Shown here one piece after another: positions 46,421 to 59,114 of a DNA stretch of 62,500 bases. Each line of letters starts with the position of its first letter. Within the stretch, counting starts at the first letter, position 1. The position numbers and the translations under genes were made by a program. The notes beneath the pieces were generated by a model, which was not told the DNA's origin, did not search any database, and worked only from the letters and a program-made list of their open reading frames with translations. Source of the DNA: Symbiodinium natans (Eukaryota > Sar > Dinophyceae > Suessiales > Symbiodiniaceae); contig CAJNDS010001513.1 in the NCBI GenBank assembly GCA_905221605.1, forward strand, positions 503,819 to 566,318, read 5' to 3'.

Positions 46421-47765
46421 TGGGAAAAGGCACGACTAAACCTTCAGGGCTTGCTTCGATGAGACATGAACAGTAAACCTTCCAACTGAGCCTGATGAGA
46501 AGAAACCCTTAAGCTTCATTAAGCTTCTGAAACCCCAACATCCCTCGCCAACATCCCTCCATTCAGCCCTCCAGATCAGCCGTCCCCCAGGGCGTGCCAG
46601 CAGCCCGTTGGGCGTCCATGAAGCGCCGAGCACCGAGCCCAGAGTTTGAAGCCCTGGCAGGGAAGAAAGTCTCCTAGAGAATCTTTTGAGTCCGGTACAT
46701 GGTGCGAGGAGAAACAGAAAGAGTAGGAGGCTCGAAGTCTTTTGGGCCCTGGCCGCCTCACAAGCGATGCAACTCACGAGCCTTCGAGGATGAACTTGCT
46801 GTGAATCTTGGTGGAAAGTTTCAAGGAAACCTGCTGACAGGCTTCAACAAGCGGGTTGTCCAGCACTCTGTTGGAGACAAGGCGCATGTGTGTACATGTC
46901 ATGCTTTACCCAGCCAACACTGAAAAAAGTAGTAGATCTAGAGGTGATGTGAAGTTGATGTCAAATAATTGAAATTCGAGACCTGCTTACACAAACTCGG
47001 TGACCGCCACGCAAGCTAAATCCTAGGACCCTCAAAAGGCCCCAAGGATTGGTGCTTATCAGGTGGTCATGAAGTTCAATCATGCAAAACAAAGAAAGAT
47101 TTACGCAAGCAAAGAGGGTGGAAGTGAGGAGAATGTCAAGAATTGGTCCATATCGAGCTCTGCTAACCCCTTTCGGGCCCCGTTTAAGGCCCAGCTTTCG
47201 TTCAAGTTTCATGCTCCAATTCCTGGACGACAAGTCCGCAGCATGCCTCCTTGGGCAGGTGGATCCAGGCCCCGTGGCCTGGCGCTGGAATGCTGGATTT
47301 CACGGCATATGTAATGCAGTGTCCCAAGAACTTTTCAGGGCTGGGGCATTAGAAGTCTGGTCGACTGTTCAAGCCATCGCCCGGAAGTGGCCTTCGTGCG
47401 CAAGAGGCTGCAGCAAATCCTGCAGGAGTTACAAAGTTCACACGGCGACGACATCCCTCAAACTCATCTAAACTCTTCAACTCTCTGGCCCAAAGCGCAC
47501 CTCCGCATAGGCAAGCACGTCAGAACTATGGAGGCCTTAAACGATCTCCACGGAGGCGAATGCTGATTTGGGAGTGAGGCTCTCGTCGGTACGAAAGGCT
47601 CGATGCGCCTGTACTTCATGGCATTGAGGCGGTCTCTTCTTCGACGATTCGACGATTTGTATGTTGGTCACTGGAAACTGTCTGAGCAGGGCGGAAACAC
47701 ACACAGTGTTGGTGACTTTTTGACTGACCCTGCGTCCAAGCTTGCTTTTGGCATCTCAAACTCAC
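46421..47765. other. spacer with weak coding signal
   Basis: A minus-strand stretch after an acceptor-like CTCTAG at about 46,675 reads DFLPCQGFKLWARCSALHGR and may be an exon. A hydrophobic stretch at 47.13-47.0 kb (LTSTLFACVNLSLFCMIELH) has no clear sites. Confidence 0.28.
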
Positions 47766-50700
47766 CTGGCCGTAGCTTGGGGTCCGCACCAGCCAAAGCC
47801 TGGGATGACACCTTCAGGACAAAGGCAGCTTCAGGATGTGCTAACAGGATTTCAAGGGCTTTGTCTTGCATAAGTTCACTCTCCAGCTCTCCTGCCACAT
47901 GAAACTGAAGGAGTCAGTACACCATAGGCCCTAGCAGACGTTCGAATAAACGTTGCCTTCTGCTTCTTGATATCTGTTGAGATTCTGGATGCGACACACC
48001 AGCCCGCAACTCGGAGGTCCCTAAACACATTGAGCCTCCTCGTGCTCCAGAGCCTGGAACAAAGGTAAACCGGTAACAGGACGGGGGGGTCTGCACACAT
48101 GTTCACGAGATTCACGCGCGTGTCTCAGAAACTCAGAAAACGGAGCTTGCAGATCGAGAGTTGTACGAGTAGGGCATTGCAGGGCGTTGCAGGGCGTTGC
48201 AGGGCGTTGTAGGGCATTGGGCATGTCAAGGCTCGCCCGAACCTCGGCCAAGGATCCCAGAGAGGCGGCAAGGCGCTCGGCCACGGCAGTGACCTCTCCA
48301 AGGACAATCGCACGTGCACGCGGAGTGCACGCAGGAAACATGATGCAGAGATGCTTCTTGGGCCTGCTTTCTTGCAGCATCCAGGTGCACATATCCCCCT
48401 TAAATCCCCTGTGCTCGGGTTGATGGCATGCTGTCCTCCTTTGCACCCTTTACACCCCAATTGGCCTTCTCCTCCTGCCGCAGAAGGTACGGTTGGTCCT
48501 GCCGCCAGAGGGGAAGGGAACATAGAGCACGACTCGAAAAATGAGCAAACGCAGGACAAGAAGCGGCGTGTGCTTCCGCTTGTCTCAAGTTTAGTTCACG
48601 TGGTTACTTCTCCTCATTTGTAATCCAACCAAAGCTTGAGCAAAAAAGCCCCTGAGACCCTGTCTGCAAGCAAAAGCAACGAGCGGAGTGCTGGACGAGA
48701 AAAAACACAATAACATGAAAGAGAGTGCCTAAACTCGTGGATCTCTGAGTCGCCACAAGCAGGGGCCGTATGGGGCCGTATGGGGCCGTCTCCCGTTTGA
48801 CGGTTTCGTTACTCTCACTCGGGGGCTGCTTGCAAAACTCGAAGTCAGGGTCTTGTTCGCTCAGTTTGCCCAGCCGCGATGCAGGATTCGAGCGATGCGA
48901 AGTGCACAAAAAAACCCCCCTCTTGGGTCCATCAGCCGACGATCTGAGCCGCCAGTGTGGGCCCACTCGTTGCCTTGCATCGAACACCAAAGCTGGGCCA
49001 TAGCAGCCTGAGAAACCAACATCTGAAAAAACAGTCCAAACGCCAAAAAGCAACTCGGAAACGCCAAAACCAACTCGGAAACTTAGAATTTAGGTATCCC
49101 GCCCGTATGGTACCTCGGCACCTGGACAATCTGAAATTTGGGAGGCCGTGTGGCATCACAAGCTCGGCCCCCGCACGCGTGCCGTTTCGAGTCCAGGGCG
49201 TGACCCACGGCTGCATGTGGGAGGGCCAGCGCCTGTCATGCATCTTCAGGGAAGCGAATATGAATGTGATGCGACGACGGTCTTGCTGGGGTTCACAGTT
49301 CTAACAGCGTTCGGCTTTAGATGCCACAAAGCAGAGTTCGTTCAAGTATCTTCCAGGCTTGGAGTATGGACGTTCCACGCTTCGTGTGGTGAGGGCCTCC
49401 AAGTTTGGGAAGTTGTTGGGGGCAACTCCCTTCCTCAGGTTCCAGCTAGTCATCGCAGTTTTGGAACTGGGTGCCCAACATCACGCGCCCCTCTTGCTTC
49501 AGCAGCTGCCGTTCGCCATGCACCTGCACTGGCGGCAGGAGCTTCACTGAATGTTTCAAGAAGCCCGGACCCTGGGATCCAGGGTTTAAACCGGCATTCT
49601 AAAATCCGTTCAGGCTGTGGTGAAGAATTCGGCACATACGAGAAAGTTGCGACGCGTCTCATCGGATGTGCTGGAAACTTCTTCGAAACCCGCAACTGCT
49701 CACTCGGCGAACCCGGGGGGGATGGGGATTTTCCATTAAATGGAAGACGCAACCCCTGCCTTGATCCTAAGCAAACACGCACTTTAGGGAAGACTGTGGC
49801 CAAAGACGCGCGGAGAATCAGAAACCCTGCTTCGGTGGCTCGTGTCCGAAACCGAGGCCTGGTCGAAGACGCGGCCGAACATGATGAAGATCCACAGGCC
49901 TCGGTGCTCGTGCCCGGAGGGGACCAACAACTGCGGCCTCTGAGCAGCTTGTGATGACATCATCCGCGTAAGGTGGTGCAGTACACACACAAAACCCATA
50001 AAACACGAGGCGACGCCGTCCAAGGCTAGTTGATCAGGTCTCCCAAAATTTTCCAAGGGGTTCAGGGCCCCACTGATGTTGGTGAGGATGGCCCCACGGA
50101 AGAGCTTCCACGGGTAGAGCATGGGACCGGCCTCAGAGTTTGGGTTGAAAGAAGACCACGCTCAGAACGGTGCTACCCACATCTTCATGGGTATAGTGTG
50201 GTTCAGGACGCAGGACACAGAGTTCTATCCCTGAGCTGTGTTTCACGAAGATGTTTTACAGCACTAAACCTCCAACAGGCAGCGAGGTCTGGCGTCTCAC
50301 TACCCACATCTCCCCCCAACGTCCGTCCCTTCGTGCCTCGCGGGCCTTCTTTTGGGGCACAGCGGCACCCTTGCCACCCTTGGCTGCCTTCATCTCCTGG
50401 CACCGAATGAGGTCTGTATGTCATACTAGTATGATTAGTAGCAGCGACTAGCGTACGGGCATGCTCACCGTGATTCACTCCATGAATCAACTGCTTGGCC
50501 TTCCAAGAAACCCATAACCGAACATGATGTGCAAGCGCGTCTAGAGGATGTCCAAGCTTTTCTGCCAACGTCTAGCCCTACCAAATCCAAACCTCCGTGC
50601 CGCGGTCTGCCTGTTGAAGGCAAACATTTCCAGGTTCGAGCTGCTTTGGCGGAGCCACGATGTAGACTGTGCTGGCAAACCTCGGCAGCTGGATGCCAAA

Positions 50701-53700
50701 CTTCGTCGCCACCCATGACAGAAGCTTTCCAACGCTTCAACAAAGTGCGTGCGTGCACGTGCACAGGCACATGTCTTGCAGGATCTACGGCGCTTTCTGC
50801 TGACTGTGCTAAGGCCACAACGCACGAGGGAGCCACCTTCCAGCCCAGACGTCTGAAAAGTCTGTAAAGTACTGAATCTTCGGCTGCTTTGTTCCGACTG
50901 CAAGAGGAGTCCATGAGAGCATCACAATTCGACTATGTCCTACACAACTCCAACTGAAAAGACACATCCCTCATATCATCTCATATCATCTCATATCCTT
51001 CTTTGCTCACCGTCCCCATTCAGGCTGCCAAGGGTGAATGTCAGACACCCATAATTTCGGGATGTGGACAAAGTTGTTCCTAAGCCGGGAGCACAATCAA
51101 GCAAGGGCTGAGGGTGACGCCACTCACCCGGCGTCCATGGCTTGCCGGCAACCTCAGGTGGATCTGCCTGGCCACGGGGCTCAGGGAGGGTTGCTGCCCT
51201 CAGGGCATCATCGACTGGGCTCTTGGTGGTGGACTGGGGTTTCGATGGGGCTTCAATCATGTCAAAGTGATATCAAGTTGCAGCAGCTTGCAACAGCTTG
51301 CAACAGCCTCATCTTGCCATGCACCCGCAGCTCTTTTGCCAGCTAGATTGCTACTGCATGGCATGGCCTGCGGATGCGGCATTGCCAGCTCGAACAACCT
51401 GCACAAGGGACTTGCAGATCAACGCACAAAGCCGCAGCACCGGAGAAACAGGACGACTGTGACAAGGGCGGAGCACAAGGAAGCAGGTTGAAGGAGATTT
51501 AGTAACCTCACATTGCTTGCCTGCATTCTTCGGGAGGGCGGGGCCCGGCAGAGCAGACGCGGCGCGGATGCGTCAGGGCGGGTTATAATTCGAAAGCCGC
51601 GGCCCACAAACTCAGTGGAGCCTTACAAGCTGTATGCCTGCAAGCCACTCCCCGCCCTCGCCACGCACTCGCCACTCGCCAGTGTGCCTCAGAGCCCAGA
51701 CGAAATGGATGATGTAGGCCACCCAAGCCAGGACGTAGATGAGAGCGATCCAGCCTCAAAGCTCGAAAGCAGGATTTTGCACTATCCACCATATGAGATG
51801 AGGGAGTCAACAGGAGTCCCGGCCATCGTTGGGCACCAGCACCGAATAGTCGAGGCTCATGGCAGCCACCAGAATCATCTGGAGAGGTGCAGGGTGAGAG
51901 ATTCTGAGATCTGATCTTATCTGATGGTCTTCAGAGCAGTCTAAGACAGATGCGGGCGTGAAGGGCACGACATTCTCTATGGGAAGCTGCGCCAGGAACT
52001 TGCTGTCCGACTCCTGGATCAAAGGGGAGCACAGGCCTACTAAATTGTACTCACAAACTGGGAACATGAACTCCTTGAAACTCCTTGAAACTCCTTGAAA
52101 CCCATTCCCGAAAGATGGGGTCCTCCTGGATGTCCAGCTTGAGCATACACCAATGCGCCACACAGAAGACCAAGCTCCCACTCCAGGCGGGCCACAACTT
52201 AGAGTTCAGCATGGGCCAAGAAGAATGCTTACCGGAGGAAAGAGGGAGCTGCGTAGCAAGCCCTGCTTTGCCACCTACACCTTGACCGACACTGACGCAC
52301 CGTGAATTGCGAAGCCAAACGAACTCCAGGGCGACTTGAGTTCAAGGTTCGGGTTTGCCATTCTCAAAAGGTGCATGCCGGTGTATGCATGGTCCACTTG
52401 ACAGATCTCCTCTGAAACAAAGCCCAAAGAAACCTGGACCAACATCCGAAAAGACATGCAAAACGAAAAAGAAACCCTCCTCACGTTAACACTCAGATTG
52501 ACATGTCAGACGGATGTGTCAAGCTAATAAGGATCCCCCACAGCTTCCCTCCCTCACTTTCCCTCTTAGTTTCCCACCGCACGGAGCTCGCCAAAGCAGT
52601 GGCACTGAGTGTAGATCGAGGCCTTTGGGAATCCACTCAGAGGTGCGAGGACTTGAGGGTTTCGGAATTCTTTCCACGTTGCAACGAGCTCAAGGTATGC
52701 CTGGCTCGTCTAGAGATAAATTATCTGTTCCACACACCACACTACACCACACTACACCACACTACACCACACTACACCACACTACACCACACTACACCAC
52801 GCTACACCACGCTAAATCACACTAAATCACACTATACTAAACCACAGTACTCTACACTACACTACACGACACGACACTACACTACACAGAAGCTCGCTCT
52901 TTTTTCCGGTCCAATTAACAGGCCGGACCCTGCGAACACTCCACCATGTCATCTTACAACCACATTAAGGTAGCAACGTAGATATGGAGCCTTGCACCCA
53001 ACATCATGCTATCACACCACATCACAGGAAGTCTTGGCGCACTGGCGGCAGTAATCCAGTGTGTGAAGAAGTACAGGATGCCAATGCGGGCGTAGCAGTC
53101 ATGCACTGCCCACTCCTGCCGAGAAGTTCAAGCAGCTCAAGGTTTGGAAAGGATTGGCTCAACGAGGACTTGTGTCTCACAAACCTCTCATAGCTACAGC
53201 GAACCATAACCCTTCTATCAGCGCTCCCCATGTCTCCCCGATAACGGCGAACTTCCAAACAACCTGTCACAAACTGTGAGAACTGGATTGACGTTTGCAC
53301 TTGTGGACCCTCCCTTTGTAGCCATCGGAGCGTGAGGACAGTCCTGCTGCAGGCCGCGGTACAACTCGAAGTGCTCGGGGTTCGCACCTCTGATCGTACG
53401 TCACATCATCTCGCAAAGATCAAACGAAAAGAATACAGGTGTCATTCTGCAACAAAAAGAGATTCTAAGATTCCACAACCTACCTCATTACTCTGGTGCT
53501 AGGTCCACCAACTGCTTGTCGGTAAATCGGTTAGAAGCATCTTTCTGCATCAGTTCGCAACATGAATCTCCGATGTGTCCCTGTCCGTTGAATTCCAGGG
53601 TCCGTGCCCCGTGTCGCTGCAGGTGCTGCGCCTTTGGAGGTGTGGAGCTCCTGAGTTGAAGATGCAGCGCCGCTTGCTGTCACTTGCACATTCGTGAGGC

Positions 53701-53865
53701 ACTTTGGTACAGCTCTTTTCTTTTTGAACATGTTGAGAGATGATCCGCAGGGACCAACGAAATCTGATACGAGATCTCCCGCCTCCTACCTTCACCTCTA
53801 GAAGCTCCAGAAATCTCCAGAAGCTTCAGAAGCTCCTTGGCCTCGTCTTGATACCACTTCGGCAT
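47766..53865 (-). CDS. gene B: polytopic membrane protein, WPSHMQPW family, uncharacterised dinoflagellate family
   Basis: Probable start at 53865 (MPKWYQDEAKELLKLLEISG, exon to 53796). Then 53387-53301 (ANPEHFELYRGLQQDCPHAP); 53115-53043 (EWAVHDCYARIGILYFFTHW); 52433-52299 (GFVSEEICQVDHAYTGMHLL); from 52197 (LWPAWSGSLVFCVAHWCMLK); 52013-51812 (ends MILVAAMSLDYSVLVPNDGR); 51754-51688 (WIALIYVLAWVAYIIHFVWA); 51456-51386; 51250-51128; 51079-51011 (TTLSTSRNYGCLTFTLGSLN); 50897-50837; 50680-50593 (FASTVYIVAPPKQLEPGNVC); 50499-50469; 50396-50304; from 50131 (MLYPWKLFRGAILTNISGAL); about 49.9 kb (LWIFIMFGRVFDQ); about 49,236-49,160 (RWPSHMQPWVTPWTRNGTRA). From 52013 to 50593 seven exons join in frame. 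Exons at about 48.3 kb (VTAVAERLAASLGSLAEVRA) and 47891-47766 (GELESELMQDKALEILLAHP) may be its C-terminal part. At least five membrane helices. I recall these signatures, in this order, from a large Symbiodiniaceae family of unknown function. Some donors are GC. Confidence 0.68.
48175..48217. repeat. GGGCGTTGCA decamer repeat
   Basis: Four to five copies of AGGGCGTTGC directly beside the 48.3 kb candidate exon. Confidence 0.75.
50968..50998. repeat. TCATATCATC triplication
   Basis: Three copies of the ten-base TCATATCATC in a gene B intron. Confidence 0.8.
52064..52100. repeat. ten-base triplication at a gene B exon end
   Basis: CTCCTTGAAA repeated three times on the plus strand (TTTCAAGGAG in gene sense) exactly where the exon starting at 52197 should end, so it either shifts or lengthens the reading frame or provides alternative donor sites. 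Confidence 0.8.
52733..52887. repeat. ACTACACCAC microsatellite in a gene B intron
   Basis: About seven perfect copies of the ten-base ACTACACCAC, then degenerating into ACTAAATCAC and ACTACACGAC forms. It lies between the exons at 53,043 and 52,433. Confidence 0.9.
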
Positions 53866-53871
53866 CCTGGC

Positions 53872-55199
53872 TCACTTCTTAACTTTTGGCTCCCCGACAT
53901 TGAGCTGCCGTGGGAAGAACTGGCAACGAGACTCGCAAAACTCACAACTCCCATCTCTGGGCATGGTCTTCGCAAAGGAGTCCTGCGCTGGGTGCCGGTC
54001 TTGGATTGCGGAGCCGCGGTGCTCTTCTTGGCCTGAAAGTACGGATCTGGAGCTGACTTTACGCGCTTTGCAACTACACCCCTGAATCCCCAAACATAGA
54101 CCCCACAGCCCCAAAGCCCAGAGTATCCCAGAGTGGTCTCTCAGCGACGGACCGGGTCCTCATCGTCCTCCTGCATATATGCATGGGGCAGAAAGGGCCG
54201 AGGGACACAAACTATGCCGATGCCCTCCCCATCGTGCCTTGGGCGCAGGCACCACAAAGGGAACGCGGAGAACGTCTGTCACGCGCTGCTTCTCAAACCT
54301 CAATTGCATCGGACCCTTCTTGGTTGGCAGCTTGGGTTCCGTGGCCCGAATCAAAGAATATACGTGCACACGCGGCAGCTTGCTGGCTTTATTTGCGGGA
54401 ATTGCCATGCGATGGGGAAGATCATGCCACGATGACATGGGTTCTAGGTCCTCTCATGTCCTCCCTTGATCTCAGGCTTTTTCGAGGACTGGCAGCCCTT
54501 CGACATCCTCACGCAAAATACAAGCAAACCAGCTTTGAATAGCCCCCTGCATCACCTACTTCTGAGAAGAAAAGACGCCGAATCCAAATCTCATCGTCCT
54601 GCACAATTTCGAACCGCCTGGACGACCACTCCCTCGACAGCGAAAAAAAGTTGCTTCTCGCCAAGTAGCATATTTCCTGTGCGTCGTGCCTTGCCGCTGA
54701 GTCTTAAAGATTGGAGGTAGAAGTCAACATTAAGTACTTAGGAGGATTCGAGTTGTGTGGATCGCGAGAGCAAGCCACCGTCTGAAGTTCAAGTTCCAGC
54801 TCTCCACGAGTACAAACCAACGGTCAGCTTCACTGGCCAGCCGTGAAGCATTCTTGCCAACCCCGAACATGCCCACATTCCAGACAAAGCAAAAGCAGAG
54901 AGGCACAGAGGCACAGAGCTCAAGACAGCCAGCGAACCCAAGAAACTCGAAAACCCAGCTATCCCAGTTGCCCACATGTCTGACTGTGCTTCTTGGCCCC
55001 GCAGCCTTGTCCAGCTGCTTGGGGGTCGGGATGGGCAGACGTACCTGCTGATGCTTTCAGGCTTCGGGCTTGAGATTCCGTAAACTTCGCTACGAACACG
55101 CGGATGCTTTGGGAACGATTCCAGCGCTTCTTGAGTGAACACTGTCCAGCCGTCCAGCCGCTGAGGACGCCACACTGCGTGTAAGCATGTGGGCCATAC
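53872..55199. other. interval upstream of gene B with weak candidate exons
   Basis: A minus-strand frame ending in a stop at 53872 reads DGSCEFCESRCQFFPRQLNV, with a CxxCxxxC cluster; if real it ends a gene six bases before gene B's ATG. Another at about 54,395-54,200 reads KLPTKKGPMQLRFEKQRVTD. Neither has firm splice sites. Confidence 0.3.
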
Positions 55200-57532
55200 C
55201 AGCAGTGGCACGAGCGGAGGCCTCAGGCACTTGTGTTTCAGGTAATTCTGTTTACTGCCCAGGAAGATCCAAGCCTGAAGAGAAAGACCCCATCCTTCAT
55301 GAAAGCATTTCCGTCTCCTAGACATTTCACTCCCATCGGACAAGCAATTGTAGAGCCTTGAGGACTCCTTAAAATGTTGCATGGCATGCTTTCGACGGTC
55401 ACGGTCCTTCTTCAAAACTGGCCCCCGTCTTAGCACCTGAGAGTACATCGGGCCTGCACCTGCAACAAAAGCGTCAGAGTATATGTCAGGCGCAGCTTGG
55501 CTTGCCACCATATTCCGGGAGCATTACGACTAACATCCCGCCGCCGGCCAACGGCGAGCGCCATGAGCCATGGGCCACGGGGTGAGCATCACGAGCAGCG
55601 CATGCACAGAGCAGCATGATGTAAGTGCCCTGGGCTGCTACAACCCACAATTCCCCAAAGCTTTGTGCTCTGTGATCAAACCTCCACGCACCAGCTTGGA
55701 TGCCGCGTAGCACGGCCTCCATCGCATCCGAGGCTGGCACGTGCAGAGTAAACCAAATGAGGACGCAAAGGAACATCAGAGCCTCGTGGGCACAGCCACA
55801 GGAAAGGCAACTTCGATGTAGATAATGTAGATACAACGTTGCTGATCGTGAAAGGCTTTGGGGCTGCCGAGGCCTTAGAAGTACTTGGCAAGTGATGATC
55901 TGCTCATGTCGCGTATGGCAGATTTCTGCGGTTCTCCGGAACTCTCTACAAAACTCAATACTCATGACTGAGTACTACAAACTGGATCCTGCATGTAAGT
56001 CTGTGGGTCGTGCGCTCCAAGCTGCTTTTTTGCTACGTCTCCGGTGTGCAAATCTCCTCTCCGCTTCCGAGGCCCCCCACGCTTGTGGAGCAGACCCAGT
56101 AGATCCCTCAGAGAGAAACCAAATGGGCTCTGAAGGTACAACAGTACTTCTCAATCTTCCGAATCACTTCTTAAAGTGCAACCTACTGGAGTTGCTGCGC
56201 AATTGATTGTCCCATCCAACACAGCACGGAGTTCTAGTACTGCGCCACTGGAACGAAGTCTCGGCAGACTATTGGCTACATGAACCCTAAAGGGCATGAA
56301 GCTTTTTGAGAGAGGGGCAAAGTCACAAAATACAAGCGATGTGCCTAAAGCTTGAGTTGTGGATGCCCTTGTCGCACGTGGAGGCTATTTATTTGAGCTG
56401 ATTCATGCGGATTCGTGATCCACGAGCAGACACCACACGAACATTTCTGGGGTGACGGCCCATGATGTACCCAGGAGGTGACGGCCCATGGACGCCGAGA
56501 CCTTCGAGTCTCGAATTTCGCAATGTCAAATATTCTGGTGAGACCGCACGGGTCTGACGACCACCTACAAACAAAAGCAGCTCTCGAATTCTTCGCCATG
56601 TTCGGGCTCCTGACGTCCAGCCATGATCAGCTGGAAATTCAAGACGAAAAAGATCACCCCGATTACGTGGTATGTATCCTCGGTTTGCGACCAGAGAAGC
56701 CTATAGAGCACGCACGTCGATCTTCGCCACTTGACTGATCTTGTTGCTGTGTCTTCTAGTCCAAACAGTTCCAAAGCTCCAACTACTACCACATGCTGCT
56801 ACCATATTTCTGTGCGTACTCCCCCTAAGCTGTACTCCTAAGCTGTGCACCATCTTGGTCACGGTCAAGCCAGTGAGGTCTCGAATGTCTTGTCGGTACT
56901 GCGCTGCCTGGATTCCGAGAGTCTCTGAAACCTTCCCATCTTGCACCCCTCCTCATACATCAGCGAATTATCACAATATCATTTTGTACTGGTAGTAGAT
57001 CTGCCAGCTCTGAAGTTCTGAATGTGACCGTGCACTTCCTTCCCGAGCTTGTGCAAACCTGAACTCAGCAATCTAACGGTTCATGGCTGTTCACACAAGT
57101 TTGGGCTATCGCAGCCATCACGGGCTGCAGTCTGAAGGGTAACCGAGTCAGGCGAAGAAGAATATACCGTTTTTTGCCGTATACCTCCCCAGCATATCCT
57201 ACCCCCTCCCGCTCACCGTTGGTCCTCCCCTCTCGTCCCTCTGGCCTGCGCCATGGCGAAATTGTACCCTGACGTGTACCTGGAGAATCGAAGGCCAGAG
57301 TCGAAGAGGTAGTTGGCTCGGTTGTACCTTGGAGGAACTTGAAAAACCGTCGAATTCCATCTTTTGCTTTCCACTTCATCGACTTGGTCACAGCTGGCCG
57401 AAGACCGACAAGCACAAGGGATTCCTGCTCAACAAGGCACGTAAATGCACCGGCGGCTGCAGCACTTGCTGCCGCCGAAGCCTTAGCGTGTCGAGCAGAA
57501 CGCATCCAGAAATCCCCATCAACCCGAACACA
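55200..57532 (-). CDS. membrane-exon cluster upstream of gene B, unknown
   Basis: Minus-strand exons: 57532-57328 (acceptor GATTGGCTCAG, donor GTACAA; AFTCLVEQESLVLVGLRPAV then KWKAKDGIRRFFKFLQ); 56931-56838 (SETLGIQAAQYRQDIRDLTG then LTVTKMVHSL, donor apparently GA); a short exon near 56,640-56,575 after TTTCGTCTTGAATTTCCAG (LIMAGRQEPEHGEEFESC); 55782-55692 (ALMFLCVLIWFTLHVPASDA then MEAVLRGIQA, donor GTGCGT), which joins in frame to AQGTYIMLLCACAARDAHP after a 57-base intron; and 55274-55200 (acceptor GGTCTTTCTCTTCAG, donor GTATGG; AWIFLGSKQNYLKHKCLRPP). Two clear membrane helices. Family not recognised; membership in one gene is inferred from order and strand. A plus-strand frame at 56.48-56.65 kb competes locally. 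Confidence 0.38.
55540..55605. repeat. degenerate relic of the satellite core
   Basis: GGCCAACGGCGAGCGCCATG AGCCATGGGCC parallels the array 2 unit (CCCAACGGCGAGCATCATGAGCATC), about 35 kb from the array and next to a coding exon. Similarity is partial. Confidence 0.45.
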
Positions 57533-59114
57533 CTGAGCCAATCGGCAGCTGCGCCCGTCGCGAGAACGGGCATGGCGGCCTTGGCCAAGGCTGAAAGTGC
57601 AACAGAAGAGATGCCAAGGTTCTGCTGGGAAGTTCTTGGTATTTGGGTGCTTGGGCCCCGAAGACAAACTTCAAGCCGCCCTCCGGAGAAACAAAGGGAG
57701 CTCGATGCTTGGACGCCGGCCTAAGACTTTGGAAGGCTGCGCAACACCTGGCACACAAGCGAAGCACACCAAGAACAGCTGCTTGTCATCAACACAAATG
57801 CAATGTGGGTCTGGCCATTTCCAACATAGTGCTCTCTCAGTTCACATGAGGAAAGCTTACTTGCAAATACAGCACGATTGCTTTCAAAGAGAAATGCACC
57901 TGAACCAACCTGGCATCTTTGAAACACATTGCCGTATTGTCTCTGTCCCAAGCCCTGCAGCCATTGCTGCTATGTTGTGCTGTCCAGCATCCGGCTGGTC
58001 GCATGAGCACACACTTGTTCCCATAATTGTCTGACTGTAGAAGCAAATCAAGCACAAGCCAAGCATACAAACGTGTCACTGTGACAGTGAAGCGCAATTG
58101 GCGATTTGAACAACCCTTCGACAAACGACCCAACCAATGCTCCTTCACACAGCATAAATATGGAGGTCAGTTTTTGCTTCACCTTCACACACAACGACGC
58201 ACAGTTAAAATTAGGCTGGAGATTCTTCGAAAGAAATCAAGATTCTTAACCCTCAAACCCAACAAACTCTTGCGCACCTCCTCTCCGGGCTAGGCCCAAG
58301 ACGGGCACGGCCTGCTCCCTTGGAAGCGTCCGGTGCGGACGCTGAGAGCCAAGAGCCAGCACGCCGTTGGCAAAATTCAAAGTCTCGGGGCTAAAGGGCC
58401 AAAAGTTGGTGGTTTACAGTTGTCAACGTTTCTGGAAGGCTTTTTGGGTTTATCGACCTACTAACCTATGAGGTCCGCATATGAAGCAGTCCTTTGCGAC
58501 TGTGTAGGATGCAGTTCAAGTCGTTTCTTCTACGAACACGGCACTGGGCAGTCACTGCAACGTCATGCTGGGAAGAACTCTACTACTCGTGCCGGACGCA
58601 TATCACTCGTACTCATGCGAGCTGCTTCCAATACTCCTCACCCCGATGCTGAAAACTCCACGTTTGTTTGTCGTGCTCTCCTAGCGAAGGCACGAAGCAG
58701 CAAGTAGTTGTACCACTTGCTTTCCCTGTTGCTGTTAGGCTCTCCAAGGTCTTGAGCATGCACTTTTTAGCACATGTATAGCTTCTATCTATAGGTACCT
58801 AGCCCTGCAGATGCAGCAGTTGCATAGGCATCAAGTCTTCAGGACATTCTTTTGCTGCGTGTAAAAACTCCGCGTTTGTGTGAGCCATGGCAGGTTTGTT
58901 TGAGTCACGGGAGCTTGCAAATCCGCTTGTCTCTGCACAGCCTGCTGGTGATTCACAGCAGCATTGGGGGTTTGGGGTTCAAGGTTTCGGGGCTTAGCAA
59001 TTAGGATGGGGGTTCCAGCGCTGCGTTTGCTGAACCCTCTTTCGGCGAAACTGATATATACTGTACTGCAGTACATGTCCCACAAGTGGGGAATTAAGTA
59101 GCCCTTATGATCCC
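57533..59114. other. spacer, no supported gene
   Basis: Short frames on both strands only; no splice-bounded exon was seen. Confidence 0.35.

Noticed and set aside
49148-49954. 268-codon plus-strand open frame, the longest non-repeat frame in the window
   Set aside because: It runs antisense to gene B exons that include the RWPSHMQPW signature; no start or splice context supports it.
56478-56738. Plus-strand frame ending at a GTATGT donor
   Set aside because: It competes with minus-strand exons with pyrimidine-rich acceptors; strand bias of the window favours minus, though this remains uncertain.
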